Of a DNA stretch of 64,000 nucleotides, positions 42,801 through 52,541 are shown one piece after another (the stretch's first letter is position 1; each line of letters begins with the position of its first letter). The notes below the pieces were generated by a model that saw only the letters and a program-made list of their open reading frames with translations, was not told the DNA's origin and did no database searches. Position numbers and translations under genes: made by a program. Source of the stretch: Anaspis maculata (lineage: Eukaryota > Arthropoda > Insecta > Coleoptera > Scraptiidae); NCBI GenBank assembly GCA_949128115.1, contig OX421964.1, forward strand, positions 51,748,601-51,812,600. The letters are read 5' to 3'.

Positions 42801-45800
42801 ACTCCCAACTCAAACTATGGAAGAATTTCTTTGCCAAACTCTGCCGCTCCCACACGCCGCCCCCAAAGTAAGAGATGAATGTAAAACATAACCCTGAAGA
42901 CATAGCGATTAAATTGTTCCGCTATATAGATAGCTGACTAAAAATGGGAAGAGATAGGCCACTTTTGATTAGTCGCCGCCTCCAGCTCCCGCCCCTAAAC
43001 AAAAAAATGCAACTTACAATTTTCATTGATTGTCATATTTCCTTAAACATTTAGAAACTCTCAACTCAAACTGTGCAACAGTTACTTTGCAGAATGCTGC
43101 CACCCCCACACGCTGCCCTCAAAGTAAGAGATAAATGGAAAACATGAACCCGAAGACATAGCGATCTAATTCTTTCGCTATATGGATAGCCGACTAAAAA
43201 TGGGAAAGAATAAACTACTGCTGATTAGTCGCCGCTCCCAGCTCCCGCCCTCAAACAAAAAAATATATTGATGAGTGAAAGAATTTTCATTCAAATCTAT
43301 TTCATTGGCAAGTACCCCATTCTGATAACACAATATCACAATGAGTTTCGAGTAAAGAAAGTGGGCAAGGAATGGTGTTTCTCCTTCAACCAAATTTCTT
43401 TACGTTCACAATATGCCTCTTTGAGAAAATGCGCTACTGAGACTCACGCACGTGAAGGCATACTCACTAGTTTAACCTTTAAACACAAATATCTTCCAAA
43501 CCGCTGCTCCAAATGTAGCAACGATACGCCAATTTTCTCTTCAGAATTGAACGCCAAATTCAATACTTTTAACGGTTTTCCAAAATATTCAGTGGCGTAG
43601 AAAGTAGGAGGGTTAGAGGGTTAGTACCCCCTCATATCTACGGCACTGCGTCATTCTGACAGAATTTTTTTTCAAGAAATCACTGGGGACGTGTTTGTCA
43701 ACTATATGTGCAAAATTTGAGCAAAATCGGCCAAGCTGTTCAAAAGTTATCAAGAAAAAAACAATTTTTTTCTGCAACTTTGAAGGCCTATAACTTTTTT
43801 AATATGCATTTTAGATATGTATTTTTTGGGGTGAGTCGACTTCTTTTTTTATTCTCTATCAGCCTACAAAGTTTGTCGACTAAAACCTGGACCACCCTGT
43901 ATAACCGATCTCGACAAGATTGGTATCTTTTCCGACTAAACTGAAACTGCTGACTTCGAATCCGATGTGTAAATTTGAATAGAAACAAGTTTGATTGAGT
44001 TAACTTGAAAAAACTTGTTTTTTTCTTTGACAATTTTGACAGTTAAAAGTCATCCTGCACACATTCTTCTCTTAAATCTGATATCATAATCGGGAACTAC
44101 ATGGAAAATTATTGTTCGGAACTCTTCAGTTGATTATAAGGAAAACAATAATTAAAGTACATTTTTTCGGCAATACTTCCAAGAATTTCAATTTAAATCA
44201 GTCAAACGACTTAAACGCTATTCCAAATCCAATTCCAACTTCATCATATCAATTTTGGTGTTCTATCGAACTGAGCATAATATCAAGAGGATTTTCTAAC
44301 AATCATGATTTTGAGTAGGTGCCAGAATTTTGGAACAAGGAATTGAACAAATATTTATTGAGGTAGGTATCTACAACAAATCAATAGCGATATCATGCGA
44401 TATGATAGTCCCCTGACCGTTGAGTCCCTGACCTAACGAAAGTGGATTTTTTTCTTTGGAGCTTTGTTCACGATCAGGTGTACGAAGCTGAATCACTACC
44501 AAAGAAAATATGCAGGAGAGAATTAGAGAGGTTTTCGGTAGCATTGATCATGCCACATACATTGGATGCAGTGAAAAGAAAAAAACTAATAACTTCTGAT
44601 CGGTTGAAGCGAATTGCAAAAACTAAACGAATTTATAATGCCTTAGAAAGGGCAAGTCCAAATATGTAAAGATATACAGGGGGTGTCGTTTAAAAAAAAA
44701 CTGGTTTAAAAACTGCTCTGCAAAAATGGGACCCTGTATGGGGCAAAATAATTCTACAAACTGCACTTTGACCTTCCGTTTGCAGTGTCGTTTGGTTCAT
44801 TTCGATATCAGTAACGGCGTAGGTGTAATTTAGCCTTCCCATATTAATGACTCACCCTGCATAGCTAAGTACTTACTTTTGAAACACCTGTATTTTGCAT
44901 GCCGCCGTCTCCACTTTGCCACCCCCGAAGCGGACACCGCCTCGATTTTCACACGTTACATCCGATTTCGACCAAATAAGCGTTCAGCACGTTTTTAAAA
45001 CTGAGATGCAACACGTTCATGTCTGCTTTTTGAACATTTTCAGTCACCACCGCAACAGCACCCCCAACTAATTAAGCTCTGTTCATTCGAATGGGGAATT
45101 GATATAAATTTACAGCTGAGAAATATTAATAGTGACATTTCACCATTTCTAAAGGGTGTACAAAAAATAACGCCGCCCCTATTTTATTTTTCAGTGACTT
45201 TTGAAACGAAATAAAAATTCTCAGTTTGTTCCGTGAAAAGGTTACTTTTGACCTTTAAAATTATTCACGAGAGAAAATATCGGCCACGTGGCCACTACGC
45301 ATCCTTCAGCAGACCTCCGTGCGTCTAAGAGTCCCCTACGGTGCTCAATTGATTCTGAGAAATGAAAATAGGAGAAATAGTGGGCAAATAGAATAAGGGA
45401 AGGGCGTTCGAGATACTCATGTATATAGGCACCAAAAGCGCCACCTCTAATACTGAAGCACTGTTTATTATTCAATTTAATATAATGTTTTAATTTAAGA
45501 ATCAGTAAGTTACCTGTATAACTCCACCCCCTTGTCCCTCTGAGCTGTTGAGGAACTCCTCTGGCAATCCAATCATTTTTCCTAACCAGTCCATCATTCT
45601 TACTTCCAGTTCGACACATGCAGGATTAGAGAACTGAAAAATTTTAATTCATTTTAGAAAATAGGTCCCTAGGTACAATAATTACCGCGATACAGGGTAC
45701 CTATGCTAGGTTCAATTAATCAAATAAATTCTGAGCTTTATTCGTTGTAATTGAATCGCTCACCCAATCGGTCGAAATAACTCCGAGTCCTGAAAGAAAG

Positions 45801-46186
45801 AGCTCGCCAACGATCCCTGGGTAGGAATTCGCCGTCGGGTAATAGGCATGGAAGTTAGGCGAATGCCAGTGCGTCAAACCTGGCGTTATGATTTTGTCCA
45901 CGTCTTGCAGGACATCCTGCCACTGCTCTCCAGAATAGGGCGCTTCTCGCGGAAGCACACATTTCATGAAACCTGGCTCAACCAAAGATAGCACTTTTCT
46001 GAAAAACACTTCCCTTTTAAAAAAGGAGCACAAACATTCGAACACTACAACTACTAACTTGCTTCTGATGTTGTCGAAATAATCTGCAATAAAGTCAACG
46101 GTAGCTTTGCCAAATTTTCGGAACTCTTCGGCGTTCATCTTCTTCAGCATCAACCTCTCGACTTCATGAGGCACTGAATCCTTCAT
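38821..46186 (-). CDS. Aromatic amino acid decarboxylase family, DHPAAS-like (4 exons, 504 aa)
   Basis: PLP-dependent enzyme of the group II decarboxylase family. Exons on the minus strand are 46186-46059, 45998-45764, 45633-45514 and 39852-38821; all junctions are GT-AG and in phase (1515 nt). Visible landmarks: [27 protein letters not shown], the TLGTTG Thr, VDAAYAG (Asp281), NPHKW (Lys313, Schiff base) and the IRFVICSR Arg. The residue equivalent to His192 of pig DDC is Asn202 (SEQSNSS). Asn here is the known mark of insect 3,4-dihydroxyphenylacetaldehyde synthases, which turn L-dopa into DOPAL with release of CO2, ammonia and H2O2 for flexible cuticle. The loop between Trp325 and Trp352 has no tyrosine, and GFSW is replaced by STDW, so the exact reaction is uncertain. 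Confidence 0.85.
41490..41516 (+). repeat. (GTCC)n tetranucleotide microsatellite
   Basis: About six and a half uninterrupted GTCC units just inside the left end of the Helentron-like element. The second element has the same tract at 50534-50563. Confidence 0.9.
41900..43265 (+). repeat. ~265-bp core satellite array, alternating subtypes
   Basis: CACACGCCGCCCCCAAAGT marks recur near 42056, 42325, 42584, 42851 and 43108, spaced 269, 259, 267 and 257 bp. The last repeats alternate CACACGCCGCCCCC and CACACGCTGCCCTC, suggesting a ~525-bp higher-order dimer. Each unit also has GAAGACATAGCGATCTAAT and GATAGCTGACTAAAAATGGG. Confidence 0.85.
44424..44669 (+). pseudogene. DDE transposase C-terminal relic (Tc1/mariner-like)
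   Basis: The frame reads [19 protein letters not shown], resembling the PDLTPLDFFLWG...VY motif near the end of many Tc1/mariner-type insect transposases. A helical stretch with ...[13 protein letters not shown] then a stop follows. It lies directly before a TATACAGGGGGTGTC terminus, as a 3' end of a once coding element would. Upstream catalytic domains are missing and a stop sits just 5' of PDLT. Confidence 0.55.
44673..44858 (+). repeat. Compact TACAGGGGGTGTC...CACCCTG repeat
   Basis: Uninterrupted copy of the repeat split at 12664-14140. It shares CAAACTGCACTTTGACCTTC and the CTCACCCTGC end. Confidence 0.6.
45514..45633 (-). CDS. DHPAAS-like exon 3 (residues 122-161)
   Basis: The acceptor ATTTTCAG|TTC. 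Forty codons: [20 protein letters not shown], then a segment ending GGGVIQ. The join to exon 4 gives GVIQNAASES, with Asn where the family has Gly-Thr/Ser. The donor CAG|GTAACT is in phase 0. Confidence 0.85.
45764..45998 (-). CDS. DHPAAS-like exon 2 (residues 43-121)
   Basis: The acceptor TTTTTCAG|AAAAGTG gives the join [13 protein letters not shown], as in the family. It carries the substrate-pocket stretch [18 protein letters not shown]. The donor TGG|GTGAGC follows STDW, phase 0. Confidence 0.85.
46059..46186 (-). CDS. DHPAAS-like exon 1 (start, residues 1-43)
   Basis: ATG at 46186-46184 begins [31 protein letters not shown] matches the usual family N-terminus, so the second Met is an alternative start. 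The donor AGCAA|GTTAGT leaves phase 2. Confidence 0.78.
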
Positions 46187-46664
46187 CTCTGATTGCGGTA
46201 TACTTTCTCCGAGAATCCGAGATGCATATTATCATCAAACTGAGCTGCTCTGGTACTTACCACAACAACAACAAAAACCAATTAAAGAGTCATCCTGCCA
46301 CTTTTCATTGTCTTGTTTGGGACTTACCTCTACCTTACAACATGCATCAATCTCCTTCTCATCCAGTTTATCTTTATTTCGCAATAAAGCCGCACCATCG
46401 AGGAACAATTTCTTTAATTAGCTTCGGTGTAACTACAAAGGTAGGTAGGTGTAATTATTTGGTAGGCATTATTATTGCGGCAACTGCGAAAAATTTGCTT
46501 TCATCTGTCGAGGAAAGTTATTACACGACGAATCAATGCGGTTTTATTGCCATTGTTGTTAATTATTATTATATCATTCTGTTATAGTGTATTTGATTTG
46601 AAGAAGGTATAGAAAGTGGTTATTACCTAGGTAGACAGGGTGTTAGGTGCTGCTTATTACAAAC

Positions 46665-47470
46665 TTTGAGGGATATGATTCCCCATCAAAAATAAGTCCG
46701 AAAGAAATTAAAATTAGTTTAAGTTGACTTTTTTAAATCGTTCTTTCACCGTAACTTTTGAACAGTTGGACCAATTGTCAATTAAATATGAACCAAAGTT
46801 TACCCAAACCAAGTCTTCATAGAACGATGATACCACGATTTATCAAAAATTTTCTCAGGGGGGTAAATAATAGGCGGGTGCCCCCTTTTTTCACCTCCCC
46901 TAGTTAATTTTTGAAATTGTCATATTTTGGGATTCTACATTTAATTGAAAAAGTTCCTCTTATCATAAGAGGCTTCATTATTGAGATATTTGGGTTTTAA
47001 ACTTTGGAAAACATCTCAAAATCGCCACTTTTCAGAGCCCAATTTTTTTTTCTCTGGAAACTCCTCGTTTCTCAGCAAAAAATGGCAGTAAATCCACTCA
47101 ACACACATAGAAAACTTATTGCAGATGAGGAATCATGAGTTTTCTGGACTTTTAATTTTTAGAACTTTGAAAGTGGCGATTTCGAGGCGGTTTCCAAAGT
47201 TTCAAACCCTAATAATATCTTAGAAACGAAGGCTCTAATCAAAATTTTGCAAGGGCAACTTTTTTTATCAATTGAATGTAAAATCCGAAAATATGAACAA
47301 TTTCAAAAAATAATCAGGGGAGGTTGAAATAGGGGAGAAAAAATGGGCACTTCCCCTATTATCTACCCCTAAGAATTTTTTTTATGAATCGCGGTATTAT
47401 TATTCGATGAAGAATTATTTGAGTAGGTAAACTTTTGTTCAAAGATTAATAGCCCATGCACGTTGAACTT
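46665..47470 (+). repeat. Second copy of the 7675-8265 repeat
   Basis: Collinear with 7675-8265: AACCAAAGTTTACC, a Pro-coding CCCCCTT run, then AAAACATCTCAAAATCGCCAC with its inverted partner near 47180. Divergence is substantial. Confidence 0.5.
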
Positions 47471-47639
47471 TTAGGTAGAACAAATTGATGACTGGCCCAA
47501 TTTGCGCAAAAGTAGTCCTAAAGGATCTTTTCTACGACGTCTACTTTTCAGGGCCTTTTGTACCCCGAGTGAGAATATCACGTACTTTATAATATGGTGT
47601 GAAACAATCCTATGTATGCGATGCCTGTTAGTCAGGGGG

Positions 47640-49425
47640 CATAGGGTCAAAAAAGGCTTGGCCGTGTGCAACTTTGTGAAGATATATAGAGATATGTCCT
47701 AATCGATTCCTGGGCGATCAAGGACCATGAAAAATTATGGTGGAACATTGACATCTGCTGCAAGCAAATATGGTGGAGGCGCCAAAATGGGCTTCATCTG
47801 GTAATAAGAAACTGGCTGTAGCTCGTTTGTTTTTTAACGGATTTGAACATGTGGAACGTCATTTTGTAGACAAAAAAATTCTCTTCCTATTTCGTACCTA
47901 AATTTACAAACATCATTTCGAGAAACTGTCAAAATTGTTTTTTAAGATGTGCTAAATTCCGGCCTTTTTTGAAGGTTATCTGGTATTTTTGAAACTTGGC
48001 AGTATCATAGATCTTGAGGCGCCCTTCCCGAATTCCCACATTTTCATTTCGTATATTTGCCGTTTTGGCCGCCATATTGGAAAGATGGCACCCAAAAAAC
48101 AGTTTTTTGTCAATATCTTCATTTCAGTCGATGTGAGGTAGAAGCGTATGAGGATGTATGAGGATGAAAGCTTATTCAATTCTCTACAATTTGACACTTC
48201 ACTCGTGTACGTGCTACTTTCGGTTCTTGGGTTATGGCTTCTAGAACTCCCTTAAGCATCAACTTTTGTCATCCAATCAACATGGCAAATTGATCCTTGC
48301 TCCACGTGGCAGTCAAATTAACCATAAATAATGATAAGTTGTCAACCAGAGACCATTATTATCCAGAAAATCAATCATGATAACGGTTGTTATGCAACTA
48401 CAGGGTGAACTCTAAGGGAACATTGACTTTGAAACGGTATAGCTTGAGAACCGTGAGTCGCACGTGAGTGATTCGGATGTCAAATTTTAGAGAATTCCAT
48501 AAAGCTCCACTTTGGATATGAATTCTAAAATGTTACAACAAATTTCCCAAAAAATTTACAAAAATGTTTTTTTTGGGCGCCATCTTTTCAAAATTATGGC
48601 CAGAACAGCAAAGATACGAAGTGGAAAGTGGATATTCTGAATGATGACCCCAAGTTCCATCATAATAATGAGTTTCGAATGTATCTGATATCCTTCAAAT
48701 GCTATAATATTACTTTTATTTCTTTCTAAAGTCAGTTTGCTTTCACAGTTCACCCTGTAATTACACAATTAATATCACCATGATCGATTGAATGCCGAAA
48801 GTTAATGCTTCCGGAAGTTCTGAAAGCTCTAACTCAAGAACCGTAAATCGCACATGAATGACTGATATGTCAAATTGTCGAGATTTGAATGGGCTTTTCT
48901 CCGCATATACACGTTTCAATATTGAGTCAGTTGAATTCAAGATATTGACAAAAAACTGTTTTTTGAGCGCCATCTTTCCACTATGGCGGCCAAAACAGAA
49001 AAGATACGGAGTGGAAAAGTAGAAATTCGGAAAGAGCACCTCAAGATCTATGATACTGCCAGATTTCAAGAATATAGGATGACCTTCAAAAATCAGCGGA
49101 ATTTAGCATATCTTATGAAGACAATTTTGACAGTTTCACGAAATGACGTTTGTGAATTCAGGTACGAAATAGGAGGAGAATTTTTTTGTCTACAAAATGA
49201 CGTTCCAGATGTCGCAATCCGTTAAAAAACAAACAAGCTACGGCCAGTTTCTTATTACCAGATGAAGTCCATTTTGGCGCCTCCACCACATTTGTCTGCA
49301 GCAGATGCCAATATTCCACCATAATTTTTCATGGTCCTTGATCCCCCAGACATCGATTAAGACATAACTCTATATATCTTCACGAAGCTGCACACGGCAC
49401 GACCTATGCCCCCATAATATGTAGC
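47640..49425. repeat. Palindrome layer with an element at its dyad
   Basis: TCAAGGACCATGAAAAATTA (about 47716) returns inverted near 49330; GGCGCCAAAATGGGCTTCAT also pairs. The arms meet at the TA now occupied by the element 48401-48759. Confidence 0.75.
48401..48759. mobile_element. CAGGGTGAACT element (359 bp) at the dyad TA of a palindrome
   Basis: Ends CAGGGTGAACT and AGTTCACCCTG-type inverse, with TA at 48399-48400 and 48760-48761. Removing it leaves GTTATGCAACTAATTACAC, near the symmetry centre of the host layer. No coding capacity. Confidence 0.75.
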
Positions 49426-49429
49426 TCAT

Positions 49430-49500
49430 TGCCAAAGTCTCTGCCTGCCGCTAAGGAGGTCCGGGGATCGAATCCCGTCGTCTGCTGCATTTTTTTTGCG
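49430..49500 (+). repeat. tRNA-like segment (probable SINE head)
   Basis: GTAGCTCATTGCC is followed by CTCTGCCTGCCGCTAAGGAG and GTCCGGGGATCGAATCCC. The last contains a B-box-like GGATCGAATCC. The layout recalls a tRNA, possibly Gly(GCC), but the anticodon stem does not pair well and no acceptor stem closes. A mirrored partial copy lies near 49770, and the 5' part is mirrored near 53950-53985. Most likely a tRNA-derived repeat, not a working tRNA. Confidence 0.4.
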
Positions 49501-50501
49501 GAATTGATACTCACCTTCCTAAAAAATCATCAGAAATTAAATTCTGCTCAATTGAAATCACATATTTCTGTTTCACAAGTTCTGTGAAGTACGATCTCGC
49601 GCAAAAAGAAAAACGGAGAAACCGAAAATGGCTTGAGACCTTAGCTTCTGGATTTCATGGTCACAGTACTTGTGAAACAGAAATAAATTATTTCAATTGA
49701 GCAGGATTTAATTTTTGATGATTTTTCAGAAAGGTGAGTATCAATTTCGCAAAAAAAATGCAGCAGACGACGGTATTCGATCCCCGGACCTTAGTGCAGT
49801 AAAGATAGTCAAAAAAGACCCCAAACCTTGAAAAAATGTATTCATAAAATTTTATAACAGATATCGATTCAGAATTTCATCCTCTACCACATACTCAAAA
49901 ACCCCGAAAATCCCAGTTGAGCATTCTTCTTGCGGCGCTGTCAAAGTATATCATGTTTCCTGCAACTAGTCCGAAAATTGTATTCTCGTTTTTGTCACAC
50001 TTGAGCTACATTGTTGGCTCAGAGCTGTTGGTATACACTGTAGGGCATGACCAGACCTTCATTTGAACTTGTAACTCGTATTTCCCGAAAAAAACACGGA
50101 TGTTGCTTCAATTCTCAATTGACAGAGGCATGAAATTTGGTATGAGTGGTCTTCAAGGTCTTCTTTTCAAATGTACACACGACGACTCGCCATATTGTGG
50201 TAAGGGGGGCCTAGGGACCCCCTTAAAAATTTGAAGTTGCAGGAACTCCTACAAACTACCTGTTAATATCGTCACACATTTCAAAAGTAATCATTTGACT
50301 CTACACTAAATCTTGACAAGAGACACAACAGTTGTCGCCATGTACGCATTGTTCTACGTGTTAAAAAAAATTTCTTCGGAGTGTCCAAAAAAAAAACACA
50401 GTTTTTAATGATTTTTTCATCTAAGAAAATGTGAATTGATCTGCTGTGTATCATTATTCACTAATTTGTATTTTCCCAAGCTATTCATGAAGTCTGTTTT
50501 T

Positions 50502-52541
50502 AGCGCATTTTCGATCTTGATGAAAATCGCTTTGTCCGTCCGTCCGTCCGTCCGTCCGTCCGTTCCTCGGACTCCTCGCAAACTAGACGCCCTAGCTTTC
50601 TAATTTTTTCGCTGTTACATAGCTGCCACTCCCAAAGCTGGGCTAGGCTATATTGGATGTCTATATTGCGCCGCCAACATAGAGAAAACCGCCTCCGATA
50701 AACTTGAAATAACATAATATTGCAATTTCTACCAGACCTAATGCTCTGGTGTTCTCATTTTATGAATAATACCAATGATAATACATAGTTGCCACTTATA
50801 AACGTAAGCCCAGAAACATTCCGTCCTCAATATGCGCCGCCGACATGAAAAAACTGCTAAAAACCGCCCCCAATCACTTTAAAATGAAAAACATAAACCC
50901 GAAGACATAGCGATCTGATTCTTTCGGTATATAAATAGCTGACTAAAAATGGGAAAGGATAGGCTACTTTTGGTTAGTCGCCGCTCCCAGATTCCGCCCC
51001 CAAACGATAAAAAGTGGAACTTTCACAAATTTTACTGATTGAGATGTTCCCTTGAACATTTAGTAACTGCCAACTCAAATTGTGCAACATTTGCTCAGCC
51101 GAACGCTGCCGCTCCCACACGCCGCCCCCAAAGTGAGAGATAAATGAAAAACATGAACCCGAAGACATAGCGATCTAAGTTTTTCACTATATGGATAGCT
51201 GACTAAAAATGGAAAAGGATAGGCTACTTTTGATATGGCGCCGCCTTCAGCTTCCGCCCCCAAAAGAAAAAAAGTGCAACTTTCAACAATTTTCACTGAT
51301 TTAGCTAATAATGTTACCTCAAACATTTGGAAACTCTTGACTCAAACTGTACAAGAATTTCTTTGCCTAACTCTGCCGCTCTCACACGTCGCCCCCAAAG
51401 TAAGAGATAAATATAAAACATGAACCTGAAGACAAAGTGATCTAATTCTTTCACTATAGTGATAGCTGACTGAAATTGGAAAAATATAGGCCACTTTTGA
51501 TTAGCCGCCGCCACCAGCTGCCGCCCCCAAACAAAAAAATGCAACTGTCACAATTTTCACTGCTTGTCATATTTCCCTTACATTTAGAAACCCTCAACTC
51601 AAACTGTGCAACAGTTACTTTGCCGAATGCTGCCGCCCCCACACGCTGCCCTCAAAGTGAGAGATGAATGAAAAACATAAACCCGAGGACATAACAATCT
51701 AATTCTTCCGCTATATGGATAGCTAACTAAAAATGGGAAAGAATAGGCTACTTTTGATATGGCGCCGCCTTCAACTCCCACCCCCAAAAGAAAAAAAGTG
51801 CAACTTTCAACAATCACTGATTCACTGATTTACATTTAATGTTACCTCAAACATTCAGAAACTCTCAACTCAAACTGTGGAAGAATTTCTTTGCCAAACT
51901 CTGCCGCTCCCACACGCCGCCCCCAAAGTAAGAGATAAATGTAAAACATAACCTTGAAGACATAGCGATCTAATTGTTCCGCTATATAGATAGCTGACTA
52001 AAAATGGGAAGAGATAGGCCACTTTTGATTAGTCGCCGCCTCCAGCTCCCGCCCCCCAAACAAAACAAAAATGCAACTTCCACAATTTTCACTAATTGTC
52101 ATATTTCCTTAAACATTTAGAAACTCCTAACTCAAACTGTGCAACAGTTACTTTGCCGAATGCTGCCACCCCCACACGCTGCCCTCAAAGTAAGAGATAA
52201 ATGGAAAACATAAACCCGAAGACATAGCGATCTAATTCTTTCGCTATATGGATAGCCGACTGAAAATGGGAAAGAATAGTCTACTGTTGATTAGTCGCCG
52301 CTCCCAGCTCCCGCCCTCAAACAAAAAAAATATTGATGAGTGAAAGAATTTTCATTCAAATATATTTCATTGGCAAGTACCCCATTCTGATAACAAAATA
52401 TCACAATGAGTTTCGAATGAAGAAAGTGGGAGAGGAATGGTGTTTCTCCTTCAACCAAATTTCTTTACGTTCACAGTATTATGCCTCTTTGAGAAAATGC
52501 GCTACTGAGACTCACGCACGTGAAGGCATACTCACTTGTTT
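50502..52541 (+). mobile_element. Helentron/DINE-1-like non-autonomous element, copy 2 (~2.04 kb)
   Basis: Same order as copy 1: AGCGCATTTTCGATCTTGAT hairpin end, (GTCC)n at 50534-50563, five core satellite marks (about 51117, 51385, 51642, 51911, 52170), and the right end ...GGCATACTCACTTGTTT. High similarity to copy 1 along its whole length, including the repeat-subtype order, points to a recent common source. Confidence 0.7.

Larger units (their letters stand above)
41447..43473 (+). mobile_element. Helentron/DINE-1-like non-autonomous element, copy 1 (~2.03 kb)
   Basis: The left end AGCGCATTTTCCATCTTGAT forms an imperfect hairpin with GAAAATCGC. Next come a (GTCC)n = (ACGG)n microsatellite, ~265-bp core tandem repeats, and a conserved right end (TTCATTGGCAAGTACCCCAT to GGCATACTCACT). 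This order is that of DINE-1 and bivalve pearl elements, which are non-autonomous Helentrons. The boundaries come from the empty site in the mirrored arm. There are no terminal inverted repeats and no coding capacity. Confidence 0.7.
40628..43899. mobile_element. CAGGGTGGTCCAGG hairpin element, TA target, split by a Helentron-like insert
   Basis: Begins CAGGGTGGTCCAGGTTTTAG and ends with the inverse, with TA at 40626-40627 and 43900-43901. Arms: 40628-41215 against 41300-41446 plus 43474-43899. The left arm keeps the uninterrupted sequence (GGTTCAAAAACACCG near 41060), giving the empty site of the 2-kb insert in the right arm. Confidence 0.8.
39853..45513 (-). other. DHPAAS-like intron 3 (5.7 kb), filled with nested elements
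   Basis: Contains a partial foldback copy (40270-44050) invaded by a CAGGGTGG hairpin element (40628-43899). That element in turn is invaded by a Helentron-like element (41447-43473). A transposase relic (44424-44669) and a compact CAGGG repeat (44673-44858) follow. 44880-45240 and 39853-40260 show nothing definite apart from a few GCCGCC-rich patches. Confidence 0.7.

Noticed and set aside
41900..43265. Regular repeats considered as a CRISPR array
   Set aside because: Units are ~265 bp satellites without unique spacers, in a eukaryotic context.
49430..49500. Functional tRNA gene
   Set aside because: The anticodon stem and acceptor stem do not pair, and partial mirrored copies sit within repeats.
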